NCBI RefSeq assembly: GCF_029784135.1 | Contig: NC_073744.1 | Span: forward strand, 73,283,794-73,347,793 | Direction: 5' to 3' | Length of the DNA stretch: 64,000 nt | Source: Toxorhynchites rutilus septentrionalis | Lineage: Eukaryota > Arthropoda > Insecta > Diptera > Culicidae | Part shown: piece by piece, positions 21,101 through 32,830 of the stretch | How the letters are laid out: every line of letters begins with the position of its first letter | How positions within the stretch are numbered: the first letter of the stretch is position 1 | Notes under the pieces: generated by a model | Told to the model about the DNA's origin: nothing | Databases searched by the model: none | The model's input: only the letters and a program-made list of their open reading frames with translations | Translations under genes and position numbers: made by a program

Positions 21101-22264
21101 CAGCCGCCGTGTTTTCAAAGGTCCGACCAGCCAAGACTGGTTTGCCGTTTGAATAAAGCTCTCTATGGCCTTAAACAATCGAGCCGCGTTTGGAACGCTA
21201 AACTCGATGCGGCGCTGCGTAGGTTCAGACTGACATCTTCGAATTTCGACCCATGTTTATATTATCGTATCGAATGCAATAGGATGATATTTGTTGCGAT
21301 ATACGTAGACGACGTGATCATCTTTTCCAATGATGATATGTGGACCAGCGACATCAAGAAGAAGCTGCACAACACGTTCCAGATGAAAGACTTAGGACCA
21401 GATAGCTCGTGCCTAGGAATGCGAATTACTCGGAAGAAGGATGCTGTAGCTCTAGATCAAGAAGCTTACATAGAATCGGTGCTTTCCCGATTCAACATGG
21501 GACAAGCGAAGGCAGTGTCGACCCCGATGAACTCCAGCATGAAGCTGACTAAGGAGACGGCTCCACAGACCGCGGATGAGATTGCAAAAATGAAAGCTAT
21601 CCCATACCAGGAAGCTGTAGGCAGTTTGATGTATCTGGCGCAGTGCACCAGACCCGATATTCTTTTTGCAGTCAACCAATTAAGTCGCTTTAACGCGAAT
21701 CCAGGAACCAAGCATTGGGAAGCGGTAAAACACCTGTTTCGATATATACGCGGTACGTCGAAACTTCAGCTGCGATACACCAAGGGAGGTAATACCGATT
21801 TGATCGGTTACTCTGACGCTAACTGGGCTTCGGATCTGGACGATCGTAAGTCAACCAGCGGATATATTTTTATGCTGCAAGGTGCTGCAGTGTCTTGGTG
21901 TTGTAAGCGGCAACCCACCGTAGCTCTATCTACATGCGAGGCCGAGTACATGGCTCTATCCGCCACCGTACAGGAAGCTATGTGGTGGCGTGGTTTGATG
22001 AAACAACTAGGTCTGGATCAAACCATCGAACTGTGCTGTGACAATCAGAGTACCATCTGTATTGCCAAAAACAGAGGCTATACGCCAAGGACGAAGCATA
22101 TAGACATACGTCATCACTTTGTATGCGATGCCCTCGATCAGAACATCGTAAGGCTGAGTTATGTAAGCACCGATAAACAGATTGCGGATGGTCTGACCAA
22201 GACCCTTGAACGGATCAAGTTAGAACGAAACCGAGCTGCAATGGGAGTGGACGCATCAGCTTAA
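18168..22264 (+). CDS. Copia 1 Gag-Pol polyprotein, one frameshift in gag
   Basis: Gag starts at the ATG at 18168 (context AAAATGA) and runs in one frame to 18683. The remainder continues in another frame to 22264, with the change near 18650-18660, so a single-base indel is the simplest reading. Domains: gag UBN2-like helices; CCHC knuckle 'CRKCHKFGHIARECR' (18923-18967); protease 'DSGAS' (about 19040); integrase HHCC near 19430-19550 and catalytic core 'DVCGPM', 'NGKEY', 'EENGMAE'; RT 'YVDDVIIFS' (about 21303); RNase H 'DANWASD' and 'EAEY' near 21815 and 21943. All catalytic motifs seen look intact. Copia elements use one ORF, so the shift is probably a lesion or a sequence error rather than programmed frameshifting. 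Confidence 0.92.
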
Positions 22265-22271
22265 GCGGGGG

Positions 22272-22611
<340 letters not shown>

Positions 22612-23792
22612 GCGGATTTGGAAAATAAATGTGGGGTGAAGCAACTTACACCGCCACGTATATTACAAACCGGTGCCCAACATCAGCAGTGGATGGAAAC
22701 AAAACTCCGTTCGAGGAGGTTTGGAATGGTCGTAAGCCCGATGTATCGAAGCTGCGGATTTTCGGAAGCACAGCGTATCTCCACATTCCGAAAGAGCGAA
22801 GAGCAAAATTGGATCCGAAATGTAAAAAGTTGTATCACGTAGGATACACTGTGAACGGGTACCGGCTTTGGGATGCCGAGAACAGAAAACTTGTGGTTGG
22901 AACGACATAGTGTTTGATGAGAACTCTCTATTCCATAACATTAAATCGGAAATGAAGGGAAATATTCCGAAAGTTGTCGAACTAGTATGTGATGATGAAA
23001 TGAACCGTAACACAGTGAATCCAGTGGCGGCGGTTGGTTCGGACGATGATTCGGATACAGATCTGGAGATTCAACAATCAGAAGAAAGATGAAGAAGCGA
23101 TCGAGTACGGCGACAGCCGGCGTGGTTTGATTGTTATGAGTTGGCTGAAACTGCGCTATGTGCCGAGAACTTTGTTGAAGATATTCCAAGTTTCGTGGAA
23201 GAGCTTCGCAAGTGGAGTGATTGGCCGGGATGGCAAAAAGCTATTGCAGATGAGATGGCATCACTCACCAAGAATAAGACTTGGACTCTGACTTCGTTAC
23301 CTCCAGGTAAGAACTTAATCGATAGTAAATGGATCTTCAAGATCAAGCATAATGATGCAGATGGAATCGATCGGTATAAAGTGCGATTAGCTGCAAGAGG
23401 TTTTTTTCAATGTAAAGGATTTGACTATGAAAATACTTACTCTCCAGTGGCTGGATTGACAACATTACGGGTTTTACTGGCTATTGCAAATCAGGAGCGA
23501 ATGCATCTTCATCAACTTGATGTAAAAACTGCTTTCTTGAACGGGCACTTGGATCAAGAAATATATATGCGCTTACCGAAGGAATTCGATTCTGGTGACC
23601 TAGTAGCGAGGTTACAGAAATCATTGTATGGACTTAAACAGGCTTCACGAGCCTGGAATTCTCGATTCCATGAATTCGTTTCGACGCTTGGATTTCGGCG
23701 CAGTGAAATCGACAATTGTTTTTACATTGCAATAATCGCTGGAGAGTTGTTGTTCCTAATTATTTATGTGGATGACATATTAATCGCTTGTC

Positions 23793-24420
23793 ACTCACTA
23801 AACTGTCAACATATTGTTTCATTCATAATTTAGGCTTTCTTCAGAATATTGCCTTTTCTTGGGCATTTTAGAAGTGTTCACCTCAACACAATCAACACAG
23901 AAAAACCATACTTCTGCTATGCGCAAAGCACACCATAAACAAACATAAACAAACTGCAGCGCGCCAAGCGGTTGCCATAGAAATCATGTGGACAAAACAA
24001 CATTATTGAATTGGACAACTCATGATCAGAATTGAGTTCATCAAAATGCGTTAATTTAATGGTTTAGCTATGTAAATCCGATACAAATGGTGAGCAAGCA
24101 TGATGTTTACAATATTTATAAGTGTTGTAATCCATAAAAGGTCTGAATACGTGCCAAATAATCATCTGGTGATCGATTAAAAGTTAGCTCGAATGAGGGG
24201 CGCATTGACACAAATAGAAGGTGTATTTTATAATCCTTTAAAACATGTGATTTCGTAAAAATATACTATCAAACTACTATAAATCATGTAAAAGGCAATT
24301 TCATTTATATGTTTCGAAACATTCGAAGGCCTTATTTGACACAGGAGCGCTGAATTAGAGCATTCAAAAAAGTGGGCAAACCATGATCATATTTTCGACT
24401 GAACAAACCAAGATCATTTA
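23793..24420. other. Insertion of unknown type within copia fragment 2
   Basis: About 630 bp of non-coding, A/T-rich sequence separates the RT 'YVDD' motif from the codons that should follow shortly after it. I could not find terminal inverted repeats or a target duplication, so the ends are approximate. It carries no recognisable coding sequence. Confidence 0.55.
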
Positions 24421-24824
24421 CCCTAATCAACAAATTGAAGGAAAAGTTGAAGGCTGAATTCGAAATGACTGATATGAACGAAGTGCGTACATTTCTGGGA
24501 TTGACAATCGTACGACGACAGGATGAAGACATCATGGAGATCAGTCAGAAGTGGTATCTGGAGAAACTTTTAGAGCGATTTAGTATGACTGATTGCATAC
24601 CAAAACAGACTCCATTGGAAGCTAATCTGAAACTGGGTAAATGTACTGATCCGACTAAGCACACTACCAAGCCTTACCGTGAGCTTATCGGCTGTTTTAT
24701 TTACGTAGCAGTTACTTCACGTCCTGACATATGTGCAGCTGTTAATTACTATAGCGCTTTTCAAAGTTGTGCTAGCGACGAGCATTGGAACCATGCAAAG
24801 CGCATACTGCGGTATATAAAAGGT

Positions 24825-25369
24825 GGTTCCCGGAATAAATCGCCACAGAAAACGACTGCAACAGAAACCACCGCTTATAAAATGTGTAGTAGGCTATAAA
24901 TATTGTGGCGCGGTATTGTATTTCAAAACAAGAATTAACCGGGCAAACGTATCGCCCCAGGCAAACGTAACGCCCCGGGCAGACGTATACCGTCCGACGC
25001 TCGCTAGAGCTCGGTCGGACATTGCTAAAGGATCGTATCCTATGTTTCAAACTAACCGGGCAATCAGTGGATCCCAGGTTTGCGTGCGAGACACCGCCGC
25101 TTCCGACGGCGGGTCGGCGGTGGACTCGGATTGCGTCATCTTGGCGGCATGGGCCGCCTCGATTCCTTATCCTCGCCAAATGGGGACTTCGTCCCCATTA
25201 CATTGTCCTCAGAATAAATTTCGAAAAACGAGAACAAGAGAATAAATTTATAATAGAAATGTGAGGCACATGATGTTTTTCCCGCGCCAAATATTTCTAG
25301 CCTACTACACTTTTTCTAAGCGGTTGTTTCTGTTGCAGTTGTTTACTGTGGCGATTTATTCCGGTCACC
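24825..25369. mobile_element. 545-bp TIR element with 9-bp target duplication (MULE-like MITE)
   Basis: Terminal inverted repeats of about 90 bp (starting GGTTCCCGGAATAAATCGCC on the left and GGTGACCGGAATAAATCGCC on the right) are flanked by a perfect 9-bp duplication ATAAAAGGT (24816-24824, 25370-25378). Removing the element and one target copy rejoins the copia RNase H frame (...YIKG then TLDLK...). Long TIRs with a 9-bp duplication fit Mutator-like elements best. No transposase. The interior is GC-rich with repeated CGGGCA(A/G)ACGTA segments near 24938-24990. Confidence 0.85.
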
Positions 25370-25575
25370 ATAAAAGGTACCCTCGATTTAAAACTAGTCT
25401 TCAAACGTTGCAAAAGCAGTGCAATGGTAGAAGGATATGCAGATTCTGATTGGACTGGAGACATAGGAGACCGGAAATCCCATTCTGGATACGTGTTTAA
25501 AGTCTACAACTCGACCATATCATGGACAGCACAAAAGCAGAAGACGGTAGCCATTTCGTCGGCTGAAGCGGAATT

Positions 25576-25581
<6 letters not shown>

Positions 25582-25642
<61 letters not shown>
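25582..25642. repeat. (TA)n microsatellite
   Basis: About 30 TA units that truncate copia fragment 2 within RNase H. Confidence 0.95.
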
Positions 25643-25646
<4 letters not shown>

Positions 25647-26045
25647 CGCTGAAAGGAAATATTAAGGGATCGCGGTAATTATTTTATCCAGTTTGGGTAC
25701 GAAGTCACGAGAAACCCACAAACGAATATTTAATTATCCGTGAATAAATATTAAAATTTCGGAAATCTGTTTCATCTGCATTCCGCATAGACTGGTCCCC
25801 CTTTGGGATTCAGAATCCCGGGGGCAGGTGAATATTCTGGCTAGGTTCGCTTAGTTAAGAAGTGAAATAAGTCTGCAAAAAAAAAAAGAAACATTTAACG
25901 GTAGATTAAAAACTCGCTGCATTGTATATTGTTATCGATGGTCAGCATTCAAGCGATTTTAGATGTTCGACTGAGCCTGCCAGTTGGCAATGATAATAGA
26001 ATTTGCAGGGTGAAAAACGCTCCAAAAAATCCTATACTCCAAAAC
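25643..26045. other. Unassigned sequence 3' of the thioredoxin-like gene
   Basis: No supported gene or bounded repeat. It contains a short A-run near 25880. The polyadenylation signal of the neighbouring minus-strand gene lies at its right edge. Confidence 0.4.
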
Positions 26046-26049
26046 AATA

Positions 26050-26055
26050 TTTATT
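26050..26055 (-). terminator. Polyadenylation signal of the thioredoxin-like gene
   Basis: AATAAA on the minus strand, about 85 bases after the stop codon at 26140-26142. Confidence 0.6.
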
Positions 26056-26139
26056 CATTCAAATAACACGTTACACATGTGTTCGTTTTGCGATGGTATC
26101 ACAAATATTCAGCCTTTGAAACTATTCACTAAGCTAATT

Positions 26140-27478
26140 CTATTTAGCTTTCTTTGAGCGTGTCTTCTTGCTTGTGGAAACAGCTTTGATCTGTGTGATG
26201 ATTGCAAGAGCAATAGCTGCAGTGAATCCCACAACTACAAAAACAATCAGGCTTAGAAGAGAGTAATACACCGTTGGGTGATCCTCGTATAGGGTGTCGA
26301 CAAGTTCCAAACCGTATTTAAGATAGTAAACGGTGTGTCCAACCAACTGATCGCTGCGAAGCGAAAGTAAAAGTTGAATTATTTAATTTACTTAACAAAT
26401 CATTGTCACTTACAAAGGAGTTGGTGGTACTGGAACCTTCTCTGGAGTGGTATTCTTGTACCAGTCCTGGGCAAAAGTTACAAAAGATTTGATATCATAT
26501 TTCCCAATATCATATCGATAAAATTTTCCCTGACGCAGACTAAAAATACGAACACATGAAAACGAAGATAGAAAACGAACATATTAATGTTTACTTACAA
26601 AATGAAAGATGGCACTTCTTTTACGTTGAATCGTTCCGATGTTGAACTGCCTTTACCATCTTTTGCGATTCTTGCCACGTTCATGCGTGTCTTAAGAGCA
26701 GCAGCGACTGCTTCCCAAACTGCGGTTAGCCGTTGACAATCGACACAATTAGCAGTGTAACTAAATGTAAATGCGTTATATAGAATATAGAATAAAGATA
26801 GCTGCAGTTAGTTACTCACAACATGATGAACCAATCTCCGGTTGTGGCTCCTGTAGAGGCTTGAGTGAGGTGTTCAAAATTGTCATCAGATAATTCCTTT
26901 ACATTAGGGTCCTTATTTTGTAGCAATTTTCCAATTAATGCATCTTCGGTAATTGGACCGTCGTAAAGCAGAGGAACACCGTGGCGAAAAAACACCACGG
27001 CAGGTTCTTTCGTTGGACTGTAAAGGCGTACCATTTGACTATTAGTAGCTATAACGATTTCTGCCTCCAGATTGTCTTTAATCTCTTCTTTTAGATTACC
27101 TAAGACATGTTCTAGTTTCTTGCATTCACCGCAATTATTTTTTGCTGTTGATGAAAGGCAAAAAAATAATATTTATTCACTCCAATTTTATTCAGAACAA
27201 TCGTTGTTGGGTTTGTGTCGAATATTATTAGAACCGGTATGTTTTGTTTATAAATTATGAATTTAATAATATTAACTGATTTTAAGTTTGCATTTGAAAC
27301 CGAACACCTTTGGAATTTCACCAACATGTTTGTACTTACAAAACAGTACCACGAAATTACTGTGGCTATGAAAAAGTTTCACAAGAGCGTCATCGTTTAC
27401 TGTTTTGATATCCGTGGCTGTTTTCGCATTGAAACCGGCGAAAAGGACGAACAAAATTATTGCAAATGTGCACTTCAT
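26140..27478 (-). CDS. ER transmembrane protein with two thioredoxin-like domains (TMX/PDI-like)
   Basis: Five coding exons on the minus strand: 27478-27340, 27144-26820, 26760-26599, 26539-26414 and 26353-26140, all joined by GT-AG introns of 59-195 bp. Total 966 nt, 321 residues. The start at 27478 is followed by a signal peptide (about residues 1-18). The first thioredoxin-like domain has CGEC at about 51-54; a second has CVDC at about 160-163 followed by a 'VPSF' cis-proline-type motif. A hydrophobic span at about 282-304 precedes a basic tail ending KKAK, a KKxx ER-retrieval signal. This predicts a type I ER membrane protein with lumenal redox domains. Known relatives are TMX/PDI-type oxidoreductases; the exact orthologue is not recognised, and with two CxxC domains and a short length it may be an insect-specific family. 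All exons look intact, so this is a live host gene. Confidence 0.85.
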
Positions 27479-27479
27479 T

Positions 27480-28243
27480 GTGCATGGACGGAATCCTCGA
27501 TGAGCACAGTGGACTCTGTGGCTGATGTGGCTAAACCACCCGACTGAAAACTATCCGGCTTGTTCAAAACAACACAAAAGTAGCAACCGGTGGATCGGAA
27601 CCAAAGTAAATAGAATACCAGGTATGTTACATCGCGTATGTCAAAGGAGAAAAAGAAGCAAATTTTCAAATATTCTCAGTTTGATCGACGTCGTAAAGTT
27701 TTTCCAATATTGTGTCTTATTACTTGTTCAAATATTTACAAACAGGAAGTGGGTTATATCTGCGGTATAACCGCAAGGATGACGTAGGACTATCGTTGAT
27801 TTAGCGATCATTTATTTTAGTTGCATCTGAATCCATTCTGAATGAATGAATAAATGAATATTTGGGGGACTTTGAAAACGAGAACGTTAGGCGGCGGTGA
27901 CACTGGATGCAGAAAATTGGTCGTACGAATTGTATGCAATAGTGAAAGTAAACAACCACATTGAGTTGTATAGGTGTGGTTACATTGCTTCTCCCTTGCT
28001 TCGTTCGAATTCGTACGATCAAATTTTCGTGCGTCTTCCTATCCATAGTAACCTTAGCCTTACGTTGGAGGCACAAGGTTTATGCATCCAATATTGGATA
28101 CGAAAATATTCTACTGATGGGGAAGAAAAATCTTCAGAAGGTTTTCTATTAATTGCACTTGATTGAAAAATCACAAAACGAAATGCATTTGATCGCAGTA
28201 TTATAAGCATAGAAAACATTTAAATAAACTCTTTCCCTTGAAG
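27480..28243. other. Upstream flank of the thioredoxin-like gene
   Basis: Presumably contains the minus-strand promoter. No TATA box or bounded repeat could be assigned. An imperfect hairpin pairs about 27911-27930 with about 28006-28027 (GTACGAATT core). Confidence 0.4.
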
Positions 28244-28248
28244 GTAAT

Positions 28249-29197
28249 TGTTACGCGCGTTCTAAAAGTCTCCTCGTGTGAAGGTTCGAGTTAGCGAGAC
28301 TTTCGTAACCGACGAAACTAAAAATACCGACGCGGACCAACTGTTCTTTGGCGGACTATTTTTGCGCTTAGAATAAGCTATTACTCGGCCGTTCCCGCTT
28401 CCTCCTAGTTGCCTTGCTATTCAGCAGGCCTATGACACTGGAAGGGAGAAAAGAGTTTTCGCTTGAGCTAAGTGCGCTGGTGAATCCAATAGAGACTCTT
28501 GGCCTGATTCGTTTTCTAGCTAGTTTCCTCACTATGTTGAAGGACTATGCACCTTGAAATGGAACCAAAAGATTCTCTACTGGATTACCAGAAGGCTTTC
28601 GGACCTCACGAACAGAGGTTAATAGAACAGTCCCGGTTGAACTGTAGAATAGAACTAACTTTATTTTACAAATTTTGAGGTTTATATACAGAGGTTCTTA
28701 ATCTAAGTTAAACTAAGAAAGGGAGAAAATATCTATCTGTCATATTCAAACAACCGAAACTGCATCGTTATCGGCCTAGGGTAAAGAATATTTTCCCCGT
28801 CTGCTTACATTTCTATCCTTTGCTGATAATGCTTGCTTATGCGGTTAATGCGTGAGACAACATAAACAAGTGACTCATGTTTATTTTTTTTTTATCCAAA
28901 ATATATATTTTATTAAGGCTCATATGACGTCAGCCTAACGGGGCCGGGAGTTCAATATTTTGACAATGTTTGCTTAGACTATGTTAGTAATATGTAACCG
29001 ACTCATGTTTATGTTTCGATTCCTTTTTTATCTTTTCCTTCAGGGTCATAACATTCTATGCCTAAATAAACAAGGCGAAGGAGAGAAATGACATTTGATT
29101 CTATTCAGATACAAATTTAATATTACAGCTGTTATTTTCCTATGTTTTTGGTTCTGTCATGTGGGGTGATTGAACTCCTTTTATCACGGCGGTAACA
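28249..29197 (-). mobile_element. Solo LTR of a retrotransposon with 5-bp target duplication
   Basis: 949 bp bounded by TGTTAC...GTAACA. Direct repeats GTAAT flank it (28244-28248, 29198-29202). No internal retroelement sequence, PBS or PPT lies between the termini, so it is a solo LTR from recombination. The minus strand is the likely sense: TATATAAACC near 28685 is followed about 25 bases later by AATAAAG, a compact promoter and poly-A arrangement. The 5-bp duplication and TGTTAC ends fit a Ty3/gypsy or BEL family. It holds a nested retroposed insert at 28885-28999. Confidence 0.82.
28885..28999 (-). mobile_element. Short retroposed tail (LINE/SINE 3' end) nested in the solo LTR
   Basis: A 115-bp insert flanked by a perfect 13-bp duplication GACTCATGTTTAT (28872-28884, 29000-29012), with a T-run at its left, meaning a poly-A tail on the minus strand preceded by AATAAA. 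Target-primed reverse transcription is the simple explanation. It is too short to classify; it looks like a 5'-truncated non-LTR 3' end. Confidence 0.8.
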
Positions 29198-29202
29198 GTA
29201 AT

Positions 29203-29415
29203 TTTCAATTCCAAGGGGACCTGGCAGATTATTTTGCAGCAACGATGACATATTTTCAGATTCTTCTCGATGCTTGATAACCACCAAACGAAAAGAGTTA
29301 CGCGCGTGTATGTGTGTCAGTCACAACGCTTCGATGCCTCAAGCGGAACCAATTTTCGATGCTGGTACTCTCTTGGTCGCCTTCTCTTCTCCTCTCGATG
29401 GATCGGTTCTTCTGC
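29203..29415. other. Spacer between solo LTR and TIR element
   Basis: Nothing assignable seen. Confidence 0.4.
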
Positions 29416-30314
29416 CCCAGCAAACATTAAATCGTATAATTTTGCACGTGCCAAGTCTTACAAGAAATCCGAATAAATCATGATCGCATATAATATCAAT
29501 CAAAGTATGTATGGTGTATATTTGAAATCGCATTAAATGTAAAAACTCGATTTTAAATACCATTATCAAATTAAGTCGCAATTCGGTATAATAAACATCA
29601 ATTTTATGATGCACATTGTCGTAAAATATATTTAATCCGCATCATATGCGTATATTACGCTGATGCAATTTGTGTGTCGTATAAGCGTATAATTTAAATC
29701 GATTCAGTACTGTAGAGAATCGTGTTGCATGCCGACGAAAATCATGAAACAGTGAATCATATTAGATCCTAATAAAGAACATATTACATCATATTGAAAT
29801 GTCAATGAAATGCAGATGCACTCGAAAGTTTTAACCTCTGTTGAATTAAATTTCAGATAGCTGCGCAAGATAGCTGGTGGATGATAATCCAGACGACCGG
29901 AGTTCGAACCCACATCGGAGCAGTTTTCACCAAACATCAATCTGTGCCATTTCAAACATTCATATTCCACTCCCAACACAAGTCAATCAAACAATTATTA
30001 TTTCTACAAACATAAATACTCATATATAAAAATGGCGATTCGTGAGGCTATAATAAACATTTCACGAAAATATTTTGCGCCATTTGTTTTTTTTTCTATG
30101 TCTGTAATAAATCGTATATGAGTATGGCAAAAGTCGCTATTATAGCCGGTCAAAGTTGCATATTCATCCAAACAAATTCGGGAAGCATTTGCCATGTATG
30201 TATATGGCCTCCACTTTTGCATGCATATGCCAGTTAGGCGCATTATATGCCAACCAAATTTTAGGGCATATGATGTTATATATACGCTTGTTATGCGATT
30301 TAATGTTTGCTGGG
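29416..30314. mobile_element. Candidate 899-bp element with CCCAGCAAACATTAAATCG inverted ends
   Basis: The 19-base sequence CCCAGCAAACATTAAATCG begins the left end, and its exact reverse complement ends the right side at 30314. No clear target duplication is seen, so the boundaries and class are uncertain. Inside, near 29860-29930, is a tRNA-like box B (GAGTTCGAACC) suggesting an embedded SINE fragment. No transposase. Confidence 0.5.
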
Positions 30315-31221
30315 TTATTGATATACGACAAAAAATTACCGTTCTGCTGCTGAACCGGTCCCTGTCCATACACTGGACCCCTGGGTACAAACCATCGCTA
30401 TATTCTTGTTTTTTCACAACATATCTCATTCGAAGCGGAGCGGTGTAATGCAACACAATATTGAGGAAACATAAACATTGGTTAAACAAGGTTGGCCGAA
30501 TCAATTTTGAACCAAGGAATTAAAGTTCTAATTTTAGAAGTGAAAATGTGTGTTGTGTTTATTTGAAAAATAGCAATTTATGGAGATGACTTTCAATGGA
30601 AGTGATACGCAATGCATTGGTCAGGTTTTGGATTTTCGCAATTTTCAGTTCGCCCGTTCGAATTGATTGAAAAGAATAATGTGAAATGTTGTTGATTTCA
30701 GTCACCTTACTGCTGCGGATGGCCACCGTTGTGGTTAATGTGATTTGGATTGATGATTGTCTGGCGTTTGCATGGGCAATGTGAAGTGCATACCGCTGTG
30801 TTTGCTGCGCATAAACGTTTTTTTGTTTACGCTGGTGACACCATTGTTGTGATTTTATGACTGCTGCATTTTATTGTTTCCATTGCTGTATTACGGGACT
30901 TGAGGGTTTTTGCAGTTGCTGCTGGGATTGACGTTTCAGCGATTCTGGGAGCGTTCATTGCATTATTGATATTTTCGGATTTAGACATTGCGAATTAGTT
31001 TCAATGATGATGATGATGTTGGATTAAAGAGGCTTTAAACTTTTCAGTTCATTCGCCTCTAAGTAATTAGTTTCGAATGGCTCATTGTTGCTTTCATACT
31101 CTATTTTATACGAAAGGGTTTCCAACGCTGAAATATCCCGATAATAATGTTTATAAACAAAAATAGTCGCTGTCATTTTTCATCCTCTCTCGCATCTTCC
31201 ATACCTATCATCATACTGTAA
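30315..31221. other. Unassigned intergenic sequence
   Basis: About 900 bp with no supported gene. Short G/T-rich stretches and an ATGATG run near 31006 only. Confidence 0.4.
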
Positions 31222-31672
31222 GGCTAGGCGCAAATTGAGAAACGTATAGCGCTCGTAAGCGAACACGAGACTACCAACACGACTCATACGTGCCGCAAAT
31301 GTAGCGTGGGAGAGCGCATAATGAGTCGCAGTTTAGTGTGAATAACGTGCCACTCGCATACAATATCTGATTCACACAGAGTTGCGCGATATATTTATTT
31401 ACTAACACAACCACTTGACCTGTACAACCATACAGTATCAGACTCACGGCGCTATATGATTGTTCATCAACACAACCACCACAACCGGCACGACCAGCAC
31501 GAGAAACTGTGATTCAGCCACAGCATCACGCGAATCGTGTCTCACGAGCGCTCCACCATCTCACGTCATCTGTCCAATTTGCGCCGTTCTATCTGTTTTC
31601 ATTAGCCACAAAAACAGGCGCTAGATCGCGCCAAGATGCTCGCGCTATACGCGTCTCAATTTGCGCCTGGCC
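31222..31672. mobile_element. 451-bp Harbinger-type MITE
   Basis: Inverted ends (GGCTAGGCGCAAATTGAGA on the left, GGCCAGGCGCAAATTGAGA on the right, about 30 bp in all) are flanked by TAA (31219-31221, 31673-31675), as in PIF/Harbinger. The interior repeats a short ACAACCAC-type motif. Non-coding. Confidence 0.8.
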
Positions 31673-31675
31673 TAA

Positions 31676-32228
31676 AAAATGAACCACCTGTCAATCCCAC
31701 CTTCTTGTGTAGATGTCGACACTGTATTTTCGATATTAAAGATTTTCCTGAAAATTATTTTACAGACATTTCTGCACTTACAGACATTTTTCACAGGCCT
31801 TTGAAAAAAAGGACAAATGTCATCTCGGTTCGCGATTATCACGTAAATTTGATGAAGTTTTAGAAGAGCAGGAAAGTTGATGTAATAAACGTGGTTGTGA
31901 TTATAGGTGATTATCTCTCTTGAATATTGTAACAACTAACATATATCAAGGTAAAAGCCGACAAATAATAAGATCGAGTGCATTTGAGATATATTACAAC
32001 GAATCGTATTATATTATTACTTTACGTAAAATATTATACTAATTGCATGTGTTACAATGGATGCAAAATACTTATTTATAAATTGATTTGCGCAAAAAAA
32101 AATACATTCGGTTACGTAATTACATGGCACGAACTTCCAACGTTTTGTTTGTTTACATCTGTAAAGGGACGATGAAATAGTAAAAGATTCCAATATTATA
32201 GAAACATACTGCGATATAAATAGAAGCG
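31676..32228. other. Upstream flank of Tim17
   Basis: A/T-rich, probably promoter and 5' UTR. No clear core promoter motif could be assigned. Confidence 0.4.
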
Positions 32229-32830
32229 ATGGAGGAATATGCAAGAGAACCCTGCCCGTATAGAATCGTCGACGATTGCGGTGGTGCTTTTGCAATGGGT
32301 TGCATAGGCGGTGGTGTGTTCCAAGCGATAAAAGGATTCCGAAACGCACCGTCTGGATTTAGTAGAAGATTGGTACGTTAGTGCTATGTTGTGAATTAGC
32401 ATATCAATTGTTTTTTTTCTCTTCGTAGGTTGGTAGTTTAACAGCAATCAAAACCCGCTCACCGATTATCGCAGGAAACTTCGCAGTCTGGGGTGGCATG
32501 TTCAGCACAATCGATTGCACATTGGTTCATTTTCGCAAGAAAGAAGATCCTTGGAATTCTATAATCAGCGGAGCAGCGACTGGTGGAATCCTAGCGGCAC
32601 GTAACGGTGTTGGGGCAATGGCTGGCAGTGCGATAATTGGTGGTGTTTTGTTGGCGCTCATTGAAGGTGTTGGCATTATGTTCACACGGCTTTCAGCCGA
32701 ACAATTCCGTTCACAACCAATCGCGGAAGACCCATCAGCTCTTGGTGATCCGGGACAAAATGCGACACCCTCCAGTTCGTCATCTTCGATGCCATTTGGA
32801 TTCGGTCAGTCAGGACAAAATTACCAATAA
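32229..32830 (+). CDS. Tim17: Mitochondrial import inner membrane translocase subunit Tim17
   Basis: Two exons, 32229-32372 and 32429-32830, joined by a 56-bp GT-AG intron (GTACGT...TTCGTAG). 546 nt, 181 residues. The N-terminus '[19 protein letters not shown]' and the blocks '[15 protein letters not shown]', '[13 protein letters not shown]', '[16 protein letters not shown]' and '[11 protein letters not shown]' are diagnostic of Tim17, including the PRAT-type membrane segments and the conserved acidic N-terminal residues. Tim17 is the core of the TIM23 complex that moves presequence proteins across the inner mitochondrial membrane. The C-terminal tail is Ser/Gly/Gln-rich and variable, as usual. 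No lesion. It could be one of several insect paralogues (Tim17b1/b2-like). Confidence 0.95.

Larger units (their letters stand above)
22613..25581 (+). pseudogene. Ty1/copia fragment 2 (integrase C-terminus to RNase H) with two insertions
   Basis: Starts abruptly beside (TA)n in the integrase C-terminal region ('[19 protein letters not shown]', '[13 protein letters not shown]'). It continues through RT ('WQKAIADEMASL', 'DVKTAFLNGHL', 'QKSLYGLKQASRAW', 'YVDDILIA' at about 23766), then is interrupted at about 23793-24420. It resumes with 'MTDMNEVRTFLGLTI' and 'TSRPDICAAV', is interrupted again at 24825-25369, and ends in RNase H ('DSDWTGD', 'SSAEAEF') at a further (TA)n tract (25582-25642). Frameshifts occur near 22905 and 23090. 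Gag, protease, the integrase core and both LTRs are missing. It differs in sequence from copia 1 and copia 3. Confidence 0.88.

Noticed and set aside
25100..25180. Repeated CG-rich segment as a CRISPR-like array
   Set aside because: Eukaryotic context, only two or three irregular repeats, inside a TIR element.
27801..28219. Small genes between the thioredoxin-like gene and the solo LTR
   Set aside because: Overlapping short frames on both strands with no motif; likely random.
29850..29930. tRNA-derived SINE
   Set aside because: A box B-like GAGTTCGAACC is present, but box A is poor and no tail or target duplication is visible; not called as its own feature.
31636..31863. Small gene upstream of Tim17
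   Set aside because: A 75-residue frame beginning inside a MITE end, with no recognisable motif or splice context.
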